A DNA stretch of 64,000 bases from Periconia sp. R9002 (lineage: Eukaryota > Ascomycota > Dothideomycetes > Pleosporales > Periconiaceae). Shown here in pieces: positions 47,397 to 58,838 of the stretch. Under the pieces are notes generated by a model. The model worked only from the letters and a program-made list of their open reading frames with translations, did no database searches and was not told the DNA's origin. Location of the stretch: positions 186,001 to 250,000 of the forward strand of contig JAMAHW010000038.1 in the NCBI GenBank assembly GCA_023627715.1, in the 5' to 3' direction. The first letter of the stretch is position 1; each line of letters starts with the position of its first letter. The position numbers and the translations under genes are program-made.

Positions 47397-48771
47397 GTGT
47401 CTTTTTTTTTGTGGGAGCGCGGAGTTGTGGTAGTTAGTTGAAGTTTGTTTTGCCTCGGCGACTGGGAAAGGTCTGCCATGAGGGCTCTAGAACATATGTA
47501 TAGCTGCTATGCGTTGTTGGCGAAGATTTAAGTACCAAACAGCGCCGGAAAAAACCAAAGACGATGATTATTCAATTAATTGGTCACAGTAGAAGTCTCT
47601 TGTTTTTGGTTTAGTTTTTTTCCTTGTTTCCTTCCCTAACTGCGCTTCCCGCTTTCCATACTTTGGCAGAGAGACGCACGTTGAGCTTGTTTTTTTTTTG
47701 TTCTGCTCTCCAACAAATTACATACAAGATTGGAACATAAACGTAGATGTACATGTTAAGAAAGATGGAGCCATTTTACCGTTTGCCCGTTTCCTCCGTC
47801 CCCATACCCGTACCGTACTGTGCTAGATCATATCATCCTTCGTGGATTGGTGGAACAACGAGAGAGAGAGAGACAAAGAGGAAGACAGGAAAAAAAGGAG
47901 GCATTCGAAAGTATACAAAAAACGACACAGAAGAAAAGGTGGGTGTAATAGTAGAAGTACTTAAAACATGGAGAGACGGGAAAAAGGGTATGTGTGTTTT
48001 TTTCCTTCGAATTTTTTTTTTGAATTGTAATGGTAATTGAATATTTTTCTGAATTTTGAATGTTCGAGTGTGTGTGAGATAAGATAGATGTATGGGCATC
48101 GAGAAAAACCCCCGATGATGGCCTCCCCCGGCCGGGGTTTTTTTGGTTTGCATCGATCGCCCCTTTTATCCGAAAGAAGCAAGCAAAACAACTAGGTAGG
48201 CGAACAAAGCAACAAAACAGACAGACAAGCCACAACATGTATGTAAAAACGGCCGAGTGGCAAACAAAGCAGGCAGGCAAAGAACAAGACGAACCCTTCC
48301 ATCGCTCCCCCGCATTTGAGGAAAGTAAGACCAGGAAGTGCCCGTCTCGCAATCGTTGGGTGATGGATGCATCATCCTTGGATATTGTTTGCATTGGAGA
48401 ATGGGTTTGTGTCGCAAACCGTTTCGGGTATCTTTTTGATGACGTATTCGCGGGTAGGGCGCATAGACAAACAGACATGTACACATGTATGCAGGCAGGC
48501 ATACATAGGCGCGCAGCAAACAATAGCATCAGATGCAATGATGATGACGAGGTGGAGGAATGATGAGATCCAAGGGTCGAACACAAAACCCACATTCAAG
48601 ATGGTCATGTCGCTGTTGCAATGCACAGGGTGAGCAAGCAAGGCCACGCACACGCACGCACGCAAATGAGATCAAAGGTCCCGAGCATCATCATCAAGGT
48701 TTTCGACGAGGGCTTCAGTTTTTGGTCGCTTGCAGTCACTCAAATGTGTGCAGAGAACAAGGCAGATGGGT
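47397..48771. other. Intergenic between convergent genes, probable long 3' UTR
   Basis: 1375 bases with no supported gene: T- and A-rich runs near 47400-47760 and 47990-48060, and a CA-type microsatellite at about 48645-48665. The part next to 48772 probably belongs to the 3' UTR of the KH gene. Confidence 0.5.
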
Positions 48772-50629
48772 CTACGCACCCGGTGGGCGTTGATCAGCTT
48801 GACCGGGTTGTTGTTGGGCTCCTTGGTTTTGCTGATATCCTAGGGATGAATACCACATGGCGAGGTAATTTTGGTAGCCACCGTAAATAGCATATGGGTC
48901 CGCAGCGCCAGCAGCAGCAGCGTCTCCTTGCTGTGGCTGCTGGGCTGCAGCGGGCTGGGCGGTTGCCTGGCCATAACTGGGCTGGTGTGAGTAGCTATCA
49001 TTCTGGTTTCCATGATCACGGCCACCGCCGCTCCGCCTCTGGTTGTTCTTTTCTCTCTGTCGTGAGTTAGCAAACACTGTTGGATTTTCAACGAGAGCAG
49101 GATTACTGACCACTTGATCCACCTTTTCCCAGATGGCATTTTTCGCATCGGCAATAGCTTGGGCGGTTCCAACCAGACCAATCTCACGTTCAATGTCTGC
49201 ACCGGAAGGCTGATTTACATTGATTTTGCATCCAGTGGTTGCTTGCATTTCCTTTATTGTCTCACCTCCTGAATGATGGTCAATTTAGAAGCACATACAA
49301 TAGCACCATAAGCAGTCTTACCTTTACCAATGATCATGCCTACAGCATCCGAGGGCACCATCATGCTGTCGTTGATCTTACCCGCACCTCCACCATTGTA
49401 CGGATCAAAATTGTCACGTTTGGCGGGCTGCGCGTTCTTGGGTGGGCCATCATTGCCTTGTTGGTCACTCTCGACGATTTCCAAGATGAGTTCTTTGGCT
49501 AGGGCAGCAGCAACAGGGTTTCCAATCAGGTTAACAGGGCGCAGACCGTTCTGACTCTTGTTTTCACCAACAATATTGACGTGGCATCCACTTCGCTCTT
49601 GGAGATCACGGATAGTTTCACCACCGCGGCCAATGATCAGGCCCACGGTACGATCAGGAACCATGATTTGGGACGACTGCTCGCCATCACGTAGAGCAGG
49701 CTGTTGTTGGCCTGGTTTCACGCTACTACGGGCGTTGCGGCCAGTTTCACGAGCGGGGTTACCGCCATTTTCTTCAATGATGCGATTGATTTCGCGCTTC
49801 GCAGTGATACGGGCACCAGGACTACCAGTAATGCGGCATTCACGAGTGGGACCAGTATTAGGGCCGTTGATGAATTGAATACGTGTACCCGATTCCTGTT
49901 CGATGCGACGCAGGCTTTCACCTTGCCGTCCTATGACGAGACCAACCAAAGACGAATCAATTAAGATCACTTCCGAATTGTCATTGGGAGGCGGAGAGCG
50001 GTCACGTCCACCATAGGCACGAGGTTGGGGAGAATATTGGTTGCGTCTAGGAGAACGGGAGCGATCCCTATAGCCACCACTACCACCACGACGTTCTTCT
50101 CGGTAAGGGTTGTGACTATCACGCATATTATCACGACGCGAGGGCGATCGTGACCGGGAGCGAGTAGAGTCTCCGTAATCACGACCGCGCAAACGCGGAT
50201 CTTCAGAGTGAGCTGCAGCTGAGTAAGTGGGTGGAGAGGGAACGAGACCTGGCATGACGAAGCTACCTGGACGCGGGTCATAACTCAGACCCTTTTGCGC
50301 CGCAAATCCACGCGCCTTGGCAAGCGCGTCTTGTATGCTCACCGAGCCGGAGCTAGCGGGCTTGATGGAGCTCAAGTCAAGACTGCCTGAGTGTGTGGGC
50401 TGGGGGAGAGGGTAGGCGGGAATGGCCGGAGGAGCGCTCTGCGGAAGTGCGCCGGGAAACCCAGGCGGCAGCTGCGGTGGCGGCGCTTGTTGAGGGGTTT
50501 GTGTGGGTGTGGTGGTGGGAGGGCGCGCTGCTACACGGATATCAGCGACTCATGAGTCGAAGGGCCAGGGGAGCTGCGCATACCTAACGCTGCCAGGATT
50601 GCAGCAATGTCTGGTGAGGGCGCAGCCAT
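48772..50629 (-). CDS. Triple-KH RNA-binding protein
   Basis: Exons 50629-50584, 50530-49322, 49268-49111 and 49056-48772, 565 residues. Three KH domains each keep the GxxG RNA-contact loop: VIGRQGESLRRI, IIGRGGETIRDL and IIGKGGETIKEM; intron 2 cuts the third loop between its codons. Before them lie a proline-rich N-terminus and an RS/RG-rich segment (SRSRSPSRRD, RDRSRSPRR) typical of splicing or mRNA-binding proteins; after them come a Gln/Ala-rich tail (QPAAAQQPQQGD) and a YQNYLAMWYSS motif like the tyrosine-rich ends of FUBP/KSRP proteins. Intron 49110-49057 is a stopless multiple of three (54 bases), so an isoform with 18 extra residues would stay in frame. RNA targets unknown. Confidence 0.92.
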
Positions 50630-51323
50630 GGTGTTGAGGTTGCGGAGTAGGCACGAAGACGAGGTAAGGGGGTAAGTGGGAACAGGGACAAAAAGGGACG
50701 CGATCAAGGACCTGATGAGACGCTTGGGCGGGAGAAGGGAAGCACTCGATTGTGGTAGTATTGACGAGGTGTGTCCGGCGGGCAGTGTCTTGACAAAGAC
50801 AAGAGGTGGTGGAGGTTGGTGAAAGGAAGGAGTCTGGAAGGAGTAGGCCTCGCCAAGCCCATTCGGTTAATACGCTTTGGGGCTAGCGCCTATGCCACAT
50901 TCCATGGGTATGAATTTACCAAGTAATTGCTTGATACTTTTTTATATTAAAATAATGAAAACTTGAAACTTGTAAACTAGAAAAGTAATAAATCGATAAA
51001 GGAAAAGAAAGAGTACGTGAGTGCTGACGCTTTAGTCTTTCCACTTTAGGGGGTGAGATTTGTTACACCGCGGAACATCACGATTCGAGCCTCTAGTATA
51101 CCGTGAATAACTGCTAACAAACAGAGGGAAACCCAAAAAGTCTGATTAATTGATTACTTCAAATAAAAGACTCTAGGCGTCCGGAATCATCATATCCTGC
51201 GTTGTCACTCCCCTATAATCATCTCCCATCGTGAACAACACAGCTTCCTTTACCTAGCAACCATCCAATTCGAAACTCATACCAAAAACCTCACCAACCG
51301 CTCAAACCCATCACCATCCATCC
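50630..51323. promoter_or_regulatory. Intergenic, promoter of KH gene and AT-rich border
   Basis: The left part holds the KH gene promoter. From about 50930 the composition turns strongly AT-rich (runs such as ATATTAAAATAATG), marking the left border of the accessory block. Confidence 0.45.
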
Positions 51324-51728
51324 ATGTCAAACAAATCCCCTGTACACCCCAATCACGCCCTCCAACCCCTACCCAAACAAGCTCAAAAACGCAACGATTC
51401 CACCTACATCAAGCATGGAACGGCCCAAGCAATCCAGAGTGAAGTGGATGCCCTCTTCTTCATTCAGCGCAATACATCGATCCCTGTGCCTACAGTGATC
51501 GAATCGCACGTTCAGGAGAGGGCTTGGAGTTGGTTTTACATGACGCTGATTCCGGGGTTGCCTCTGACTGATGCCTGGAATTGTATGAGCGAAGAAGCGC
51601 AGACGACCACAAAGTGGTATTCACCCACGCAGACCTGTGTAGGGATCACAGCCCGGCTGCCCTGGCATGTTAAAGGTCAATACTTTATCAAATGGGCGAC
51701 AGTGAGAGGTGATAGGGAACCCAATTAG
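51324..51728 (+). pseudogene. Decayed APH-type phosphotransferase fragment
   Basis: An ATG-started frame of 134 codons. Its first two thirds match the N-lobe of fungal aminoglycoside-phosphotransferase/choline-kinase-like proteins: EVDALFFIQRNTSIPVPTVIES, then WSWFYMTLIPGLPLTDAWNCMSEE. After that the similarity stops: no HxD catalytic loop, no second lobe, and the remaining codons look unrelated. I see no second exon that restores it. Read as a truncated relic; a real short gene is possible but unlikely. It sits between two AT-rich spacers. Confidence 0.6.
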
Positions 51729-52059
51729 CTATGTATTTGATTTTAACCTTCGTTTTCGTCTAGTAGTAATTATAAGGCGAGAGATAGGTCTGTAATACTA
51801 GTTTCAGCCTTAGGTTCAGCGTAATTATGCGAATCAAAGGCCACCACGTTAAGATACAAATTTCTCTCTGAAAACGGATAGGCCGCGGTGATCACCATTA
51901 TTATTGTGCGACCTTCCAAGGGTTGTTTCCGGTGAGCGAAAGAAGCGATTACGAATTCAACTGCATATACGAACAGGGATGCACGTATAATATTCGCACT
52001 GCACCCTCTATTTAGCATTGGCGAACCAAAATTTTCGATTCTCACCCAATATCCTCAGA
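51729..52059. other. AT-rich spacer
   Basis: 331 bases rich in A/T and TA steps, between the APH relic and the large family gene. Nothing else seen; could be mutated (RIP-like) repeat remains. Confidence 0.4.
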
Positions 52060-55000
52060 ATGTCTCATTCACAGCATAGCCAATCTAACAATGAAGTTTT
52101 GCCTGCTACTTTTCAAGACATGTTGGTCACTCAGTCTCGACTTCATGAGTGGTTACATTCATCTGCAAGCGAGTCTCAGAACGAGGAGGATATACGTCTA
52201 CAACTCATTCCTATTTCTGAACTATCAGACATGAGAACAGAATCAAACCATTCTGCCCATAGCTCTCGTGCCTCCATAGCCCCTGCCATCATTCCTCAGC
52301 CCACAGTCAGTAACCAACCTTCGCTCTACAGTTTTTCCAACGCCACACCGACAGAAATCTCGATATCAACTGGGCTTGCTAGCCATTTCTTAGGTGTACC
52401 CCTACTAGAGGAGGTAAATGGTGTTCTGGAGACGCGTCTTCCTATACTGGAGTGTACATTCTGGTTCTTGAGCTGCTCGTATGCTTCAGGGGACGTTGAC
52501 GAGTGGAAGACACATAGTCTAAGCCATTTTCGTGGTCTGGAGCCACCAAAAAAGGTGAAATGTCCGTTATGCGACTGGGAATCGTGTCATGATGATGGCT
52601 GGACAGCCTGGTTAGTATCTCTCGATGATACACCTTATTGTGGCTGAAGAACGGATCTATCTCTCCATCGACCACTTCAAAAATTCTAACTCTAGTCGTG
52701 CAGGAATATGCGGCTACACCATCAGCACGACAATCACCACGTATTTGGTGAGACGCTAAAAGACTCCCGGCCGGATCTAGAACTATTTCATTTTCTCTGG
52801 GCCAAGCGGTTGATTGGGGAAGCGGATTTCAGAGAACTTAGAGGTGGGAATCACAATCTCACACGGCCGCCAGTCGCTGAAGTTAGAATCAACAATCGAC
52901 GAGAGCGAGATCGGCGGAGAGAACAGACTCAGGCCGTTGGCCGACGAATGTATCATGAAACTTCATGGTTAAGACGTCCAAGCTCAAGGGAGTGGGAAAG
53001 AGTGCGTAGACAGGACGAGAGTCTCAGAGTGGATACCTGGAGGTCAGTTGGTACCGAATCATCAATAGATATGGCCGGATCGGAAGGGAGCAGAAGTAGG
53101 CCGCAGGTTGTTGTGCATAACGATCATCTACCACAACGCGCAAGCGCATCCAGTCCACCGTTACATGGTCAGGGTACACATTTCAATGCGGCTCAAGATC
53201 ATGACCAGTCGAGGGATATAGAAAAAAGCCCCGCGGATGCATTCTCTGTCACAGACGCAGCCAACGACTGTCTTGCTTCCGAGGTGAATACTTCAGGATT
53301 TACTGACTCACACAACGACTCCGGATATCATTCAAAATCAGACGGCACGGAGGACGATATTAATAACGACGACACTGCTTCAGTTATCTCGATTATCACA
53401 AATGCTTCCAGAATACAACTTCCACCGGAAGAAAAGCAACACGTGATTTCAGCTTTTGCGAGCGATCTATGCCAGGATGTTCACTTTCTCGACCACGATG
53501 CCAGCGCTCGAGAGCGCATGATTGCGCAATTTCCAGATCTCATCAAATCATACGCGATGAGACTAGAAAGCGCTGTGACATCCAAGAACGAACAAGATGC
53601 CAAAGAATTTCTCAGACAACAAAGAGTGTAAGTTTACTGTTATTACATACGGAACGAGGGACTAATAGAAGACCTAGTCGCATAACCCAAGAAATATCAG
53701 AAACGCAATGCCCCCAAACGATTGATGAAGTCTTAGAATCGGCATCTAGTGGGGATGCGGGAATGTCAGTTCCCGAGAAAGTAGCCCGCTGGGACCTCTG
53801 GTACGCGTCCCACGAAGATACCAACGCTAGGATGGAAGAGTTCACACCACCTCAGGATGAGGTAGACATTCCTCCGAGATATGACCAAGTCCGGTCCTAT
53901 CTGCTTGATAGTAGTGCGTATAGGTGGCTGGTCGACAACGCTCGCGCAGCGGCTGGTATATCCCAACGAAAAGGCACTGTTTTGGAAGATGTTTCGCGGA
54001 CATTTGACTCTGCTCTTGCGTCGACAAGCCTAGTGAAGTCGCGAAATTTTGTTGAGCTACGAGCAATGTTCCACATCGACTGGGATCTTTGCGGTTTCTT
54101 ATCGCAACAAGAGTACGGTGTACCTCCCGAATTAGCCCTCGAAGAAGCGATTACTGTCACAGGATTGCATGGGGATGCCCAAGCTCTGAGCTGTAAAACC
54201 TATATGTGTCAGACGTGGCCTGTGAGTGGGATCGAACTGCTCAAATTGCTACAAAAAGCACTCAAGTCTGAGGATAAAACCTGTCTTGGTAAGTAAGCAC
54301 TTGGTTCAATCGCACTAACACATACGATTGTTAATAGACTTAGGGTTGATTGGTGATGATACCCGTATATCAATTTATTTGGGAACTCAACAAACTCGTA
54401 TCACGGCGTGGGGAGGGCAAGCATCGCTGAAAGAGCTATTTGAAGAGTTGGTGTGGCTAGGAGCTGCTTTTCGCCATGCACCAGGAGATCGAAGCGGAAT
54501 ATGGCTCGCCACACCTTACCTCGACGTTGTTCCAACCGAATCCCATTCAAACAAAATTCCAGCTGTTCATTTCACTATTCAATATGACATCACGAAAAAT
54601 CCGCGTTATACGCAATTCGACGTTCCCAGCGACGAGGGCGTGTGTTGGCACGCTATGTTTCATAATCCGGTGATTGCACAAGGTTTCCCAATACGTGCGC
54701 GGCAACATAACGAAATAGGGCTCGAGGTGTCTTTAGAGATGATGAGCGCACTCGCGGACGCCAATATAGCAACAGAATACGACGACACTTTGGTCCTGAA
54801 AGGCTTCCACTCCATGTTTGTCCCCACAAAACGAGATGGAGATAATATGACTTGGCATTTAATAGTTGATCCTGGGGAGAGGCTGGCATACAATGTATTC
54901 AAAGACAAATGCGGCGTCCAATTGAGCACGAGAACCTTCGATATCCATGAATTACGGCATGGAAACTTCCGGAACTTCGTAGGGTGGTCTACAAATATCA

Positions 55001-56688
55001 CCAGACATTTCGGTACACAGGATTCATGCTTTGAGTCTATCGACTGGGCTGGAGCGCGAAAATGCTCCGCTGGATTTGCGGTGGAGCAAAAATTTACTAT
55101 CTCAGCGAGTAAGTTTGTAGGAGCAAGTGGCAGTTTTGTTAGAGGCAATAGAGATAAGCCGGAGTATGTGAAGCATTCGGCTTATTCCTTACAAATCGAA
55201 TCGGCTCGTAACATGTTCGTCATGCTTTACGATACTTCTTCGGAACGAGGATGGCTAGCGGATGGAGCGAGCGCCTTGCTACACCTCGCGTTGGTAGAAG
55301 TAAGTCGAAAGCCGTACCATGTTGACGACGGGCCATTTCATCCGTCTGCGCTCCATTCTTCGGGATTTACCTTCCCGAACGTGACAGATGGTCCTGATGC
55401 AGCATGGGAAATGCTAGCAAAAGCGGAGAATATGAAGTACGTGGTTCTTCACGAGTTCGACTCGTACACGAAGACGGTGACTCTACCTTCTCCCGAGAGA
55501 TCATCGAAGGAGGAGAAATCGTCTAGCGAATCATCAGCAGCACAAGAAATCAAACCGACCGAAGAAATAAAAGAAGTGTACAAAACCACCTGCTTCAGAG
55601 AGATCGTCTCCCAAATCTGGACCACTCTCGAACAACTGCATGATCGAGAAGCAGACATCAAACTGAACCACGCCACAAAGAACATAGGGTCTCCTTTTAG
55701 TAACCATTTAGAAGGATATGAATTCATGGATCTAGCATCCGGAAAACATAAGTTAAGTCGGCGCCTCGTCAAACTCCAAAGGAACGGTACAACCTGGATT
55801 CAGCTACTCAAACACCTCAACGTCATCACTTTGTTTGGCAAGCACTTCGGTGAGTTGTATCAACCTGTGCAGGATTTGCAGTCGAAAATGTGTCCGGACT
55901 GGAAGACGGTGCCGCAGGGCCATGAGTACCTTTCTCTGCCTATATCACTGTTACGACAGATCAAAGAGCACGGATGGAGAGAAGGGGAAGTAGATGTTGG
56001 ATCCTCGGAAGTTGTCCCCGGACTGTACTGGAATCCCAAAGACGATATGAACATTCTTTGCAGGCCACTGTGCAAGCACGCTTTTGACAACCGGGTGCAA
56101 GTACTGTCAACCAAAGGAAAAAACATCGATGACACTACATGGCCGACCCGTGCCTTCCGACACACCTCAGGTGCCATCCTTTTCGGTTCTACGAGCACTC
56201 TTGACGCGTCCAGACTACGTCTGGGTTCTTCTCGCATCAACGGCCATAGCCTCCACGACAGCGGCCTTGGTTCCAGCCTCCAATTCTCCGCCTCGTCGAC
56301 CAGCAGCAACCGAACAAAACACGAAACGACGACGAATAATTCTACAAGCAGTGCCGCTACAACCGGTTCAACCAGTTTTAGAAAAGGCCAAGACGACGTG
56401 TCGTCCAACCCGCAGCAGCAAACCACAAACAATGGTCAAACCTTGGGAAGTGTATATGACGCCCGGAATGTTAATTCGTCTTCTGCCAAGGCCGGAGAAG
56501 TACAAGATTCCTCACTTGAAATTACTCCGGCAAGGAAGAATCATACCAATACCTCATTACCCCCAACCCCTCCCGTTCCTATCCCCTCGCACTCTTTGAC
56601 AAAGCACAAACTTCCTCCTGCATCAAAACCTTCCGCATGGAAAACTCTCGCACGGAAACTTTTACTGCGAGCCTCAAAGTCGAACTGA
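52060..56688 (+). CDS. Large uncharacterised fungal protein with zinc-finger-like N-terminus
   Basis: Exons 52060-52610, 52704-53627, 53678-54288 and 54338-56688, 1478 residues from the first ATG (a TTG-started extension to 52018 was rejected). Around residues 130-195 a Cys/His module reads LECTFWFLSC, then H..HF, KCPLCDWESC and HHQHDNHH across intron 1, like a diverged C2H2 pair. A Ser-rich disordered stretch follows, then about 750 residues of a conserved core: CQTWPVSGIELLKLLQKAL, then ELVWLGAAFRHAP, ADGASALLHLALVEVS and ITLFGKHFGELYQPV. I have seen this core as a multi-copy family in filamentous ascomycetes, without known function. The Ser/Thr-rich tail ends in a basic helix (WKTLARKLLLRASKSN). 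No transmembrane segment or enzyme motif was found. Confidence 0.8.
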
Positions 56689-57394
56689 TGTACCTGATTT
56701 ATCGTCCGTCCGAATGCGAGGGAACGCGCCACGCTTATAGAAGTACCTAGGGTTACGTTTAGTCTAGATTTGTATAAACATAATGAATTTTGAAATTATT
56801 ATTAAACAGTAATATACCTTTGTAACCTACATAAAGAAGGATATATATATAAAGAGAGTACACTAAGAACGAAAAAGGGTTTCTAGATGTGGCCGGAGCA
56901 GCAGGCAAACAGGCGGTTAGGCCGCACATCATGTCCTAGTGCTGTCATTAATGGTGGATTAAAGCAATTAAGATAGGTAGCACCTAGGTGTGGAAATAGC
57001 CCGTACTTATAATACTCGCTACTCTGTATATAGCGCTTTAAAGACATAACCCTGTTAAGATTGTAATTCTGGTAGGTGGGTTAGAACATATGTATTTCAA
57101 AACAACAACAACCACCAAACAATAAGCGCTGGATTGCATAGCATAGATCGTTCAAAAAATACAGATGGAATGGGCTCAAAGCTTAATGGATGCTCGGGAG
57201 AAAAAAAACGGCGCAAAATGCTTTTGTCTTGCAACAACATTTGAAGAAAGAAGCGCGTCATATATGGCGTTGTTGGGTAGGTATATATGTACAAAAGAAT
57301 CCAAATCATATCAAGAAAATATCTCCAAAACGTTTGAAATAACACCTCTCCAAGGCGTCCTATAAGATGCTAAGTGTTCGCGATGCGAACGCTT
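56689..57394. other. AT-rich spacer between convergent genes
   Basis: 706 bases, strongly AT-rich at 56760-56870 and again around 57000-57110; right border of the accessory block. No ORF supported. Confidence 0.45.
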
Positions 57395-58838
57395 CTAGTA
57401 CATGGGGCTTCCGTGCGCGTGGCGGCGGTGACGGCGGCGGGCGGGCACGGTTTGGGTAACGACGGCGGTTTGGGTTACGTAGACGACGTTGTAGCCACTG
57501 TGGATAGATATGTTAGCGATGTATTATCAGAAGAGGTTGATTTGATTTCACTTACTCAGCTTGAGCCTTGGCCGACACGGCGGGCTGCTGGGTCTGGATG
57601 GACATCTGGCCGCCCTTCCTGGTCTTCGAGGAAGCAGGAGCAGTGGCCTTGGCAGAGGAAGGAGCAGCAGCCTTGGACGAAGAGGGAGCAGAGGAGGCGC
57701 TAGGAGCAGCAGAGGACTCGTTGCCGCCGCTGCTGTTTCCAGGCGCGGGAGCGGAGGTGCAGTCGGAGCCAGTCTGGGCCACAGCACGGCCAGGACCAGC
57801 TTGGATGGGGTTGCAGCCGGGGAGCTTGGGGAGGACGAGGGCATCTTCACCGGGGAAGACGGGCTTGGCCGCGCACTGGGCGAAGGTCTTGTCGCTCTCG
57901 TCGTTGATGCCGTCGGCACCGAAGCACTTCTTCAACTCGTCGTTGCCGCAACCGCAACCGCATCGGCAGCCACCGGTGGCAGACACGGCCTTGGCCAGGA
58001 CGCCCTTCTTCCAGCCGTTCTTGAAGTCGGCGTGGAAGCCGAAGCCGGTTGGGTCGCCGTTGGAGAGGACCCATGGGTTGTCGGTGGCCTTGTACTGGCC
58101 GTCGAACTGGGAGATGTCGTACCAGAACTCGATGAAGATGGTGGGGAAGCGGGCCTTGCGGAAGCCTTCGGGGCACGCCTCGACGCCTTTGCCCTGGCCG
58201 TTGGCGTAGGCCATGTGTGCGCTGGGGTTCTTGGGGTCGATCTTCTCGCCGTTCCAGCACGTGGGGAAGGTGGCCTCGCTCGCGAGACCGAAGCCGCAAC
58301 CGGTGAAGCCCGTTGGGAATCCGCCCTTGGTGTAGATGTCCTCGCCGCTGGCGGCGCCCTTGGGCTGATGGCATGCCCAGCGGATACCACCAGGGTTCTT
58401 GCCATCGTCGGAGCGCTTGGCGTTGTCTCCGACAATCATTTGGAAGTCCTCTGGGAACTCGGAGACGTCGGCGGAACCGGCGCCGTCCTGGTACTTGTAG
58501 TAGGTCTTGAGCTGCTCAGGCACGCGGTAGAAACCAGTGCCGTTGCCGTTCCAGTAGAGGGCCGGGCGCCAGTAGAGGGAGTTGTCGGCCTTGATGCGGG
58601 CAGTCGTGCAGGTGGAGGCATCCAAGTCCGCGAAGGTGCTCTCAAGGGTGATGCCGTTACCTCCGTCGAAGTTGTGCAAGTGAGCACTCTGCTCTCCCGG
58701 CTGCACGGCGGTATCGAGACGCTGAGCACTGACGGAGACACCTTTGCGGTTGTAAAAGCTGAAGTAGGAACCCTCGCAAGTGAAGGCTGATGCCGTGGCC
58801 GCGAGACCGGCGGTCAAGGCAAGGATGTTGACAACCAT
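57395..58838 (-). CDS. Secreted DUF1996-domain protein
   Basis: Exons 58838-57556 and 57497-57395, 461 residues. A clear signal peptide (VVNILALTAGLAATASA) precedes a DUF1996 domain, a family of secreted fungal proteins often next to WSC or carbohydrate-related modules; typical segments are HLHNFDGGNGI, the WRPALYWNGNGTGFYRVPEQ block, and FPTCWNGEKIDPKNPSAHMAY. A short Cys-rich run (GGCRCGCGCG, about residue 290) and a Ser/Ala/Lys-rich linker (about 360-425) come next; exon 2 adds VVYVTQTAVVTQTVPARRRHRRH, a basic cap. Activity is unknown; cell-wall or host-surface interaction is inference. The coding strand is strongly GC-biased at third positions, which also creates a long open frame on the opposite strand. 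Confidence 0.92.

Noticed and set aside
48645..48665. Possible functional repeat array
   Set aside because: A short CA-type microsatellite only; no CRISPR-like or satellite structure.
57561..58790. 409-codon open frame on the plus strand opposite the DUF1996 gene
   Set aside because: Made of Gly/Ala/Val/Leu repeats with no motif; it follows from the GC-rich third positions of the real gene.
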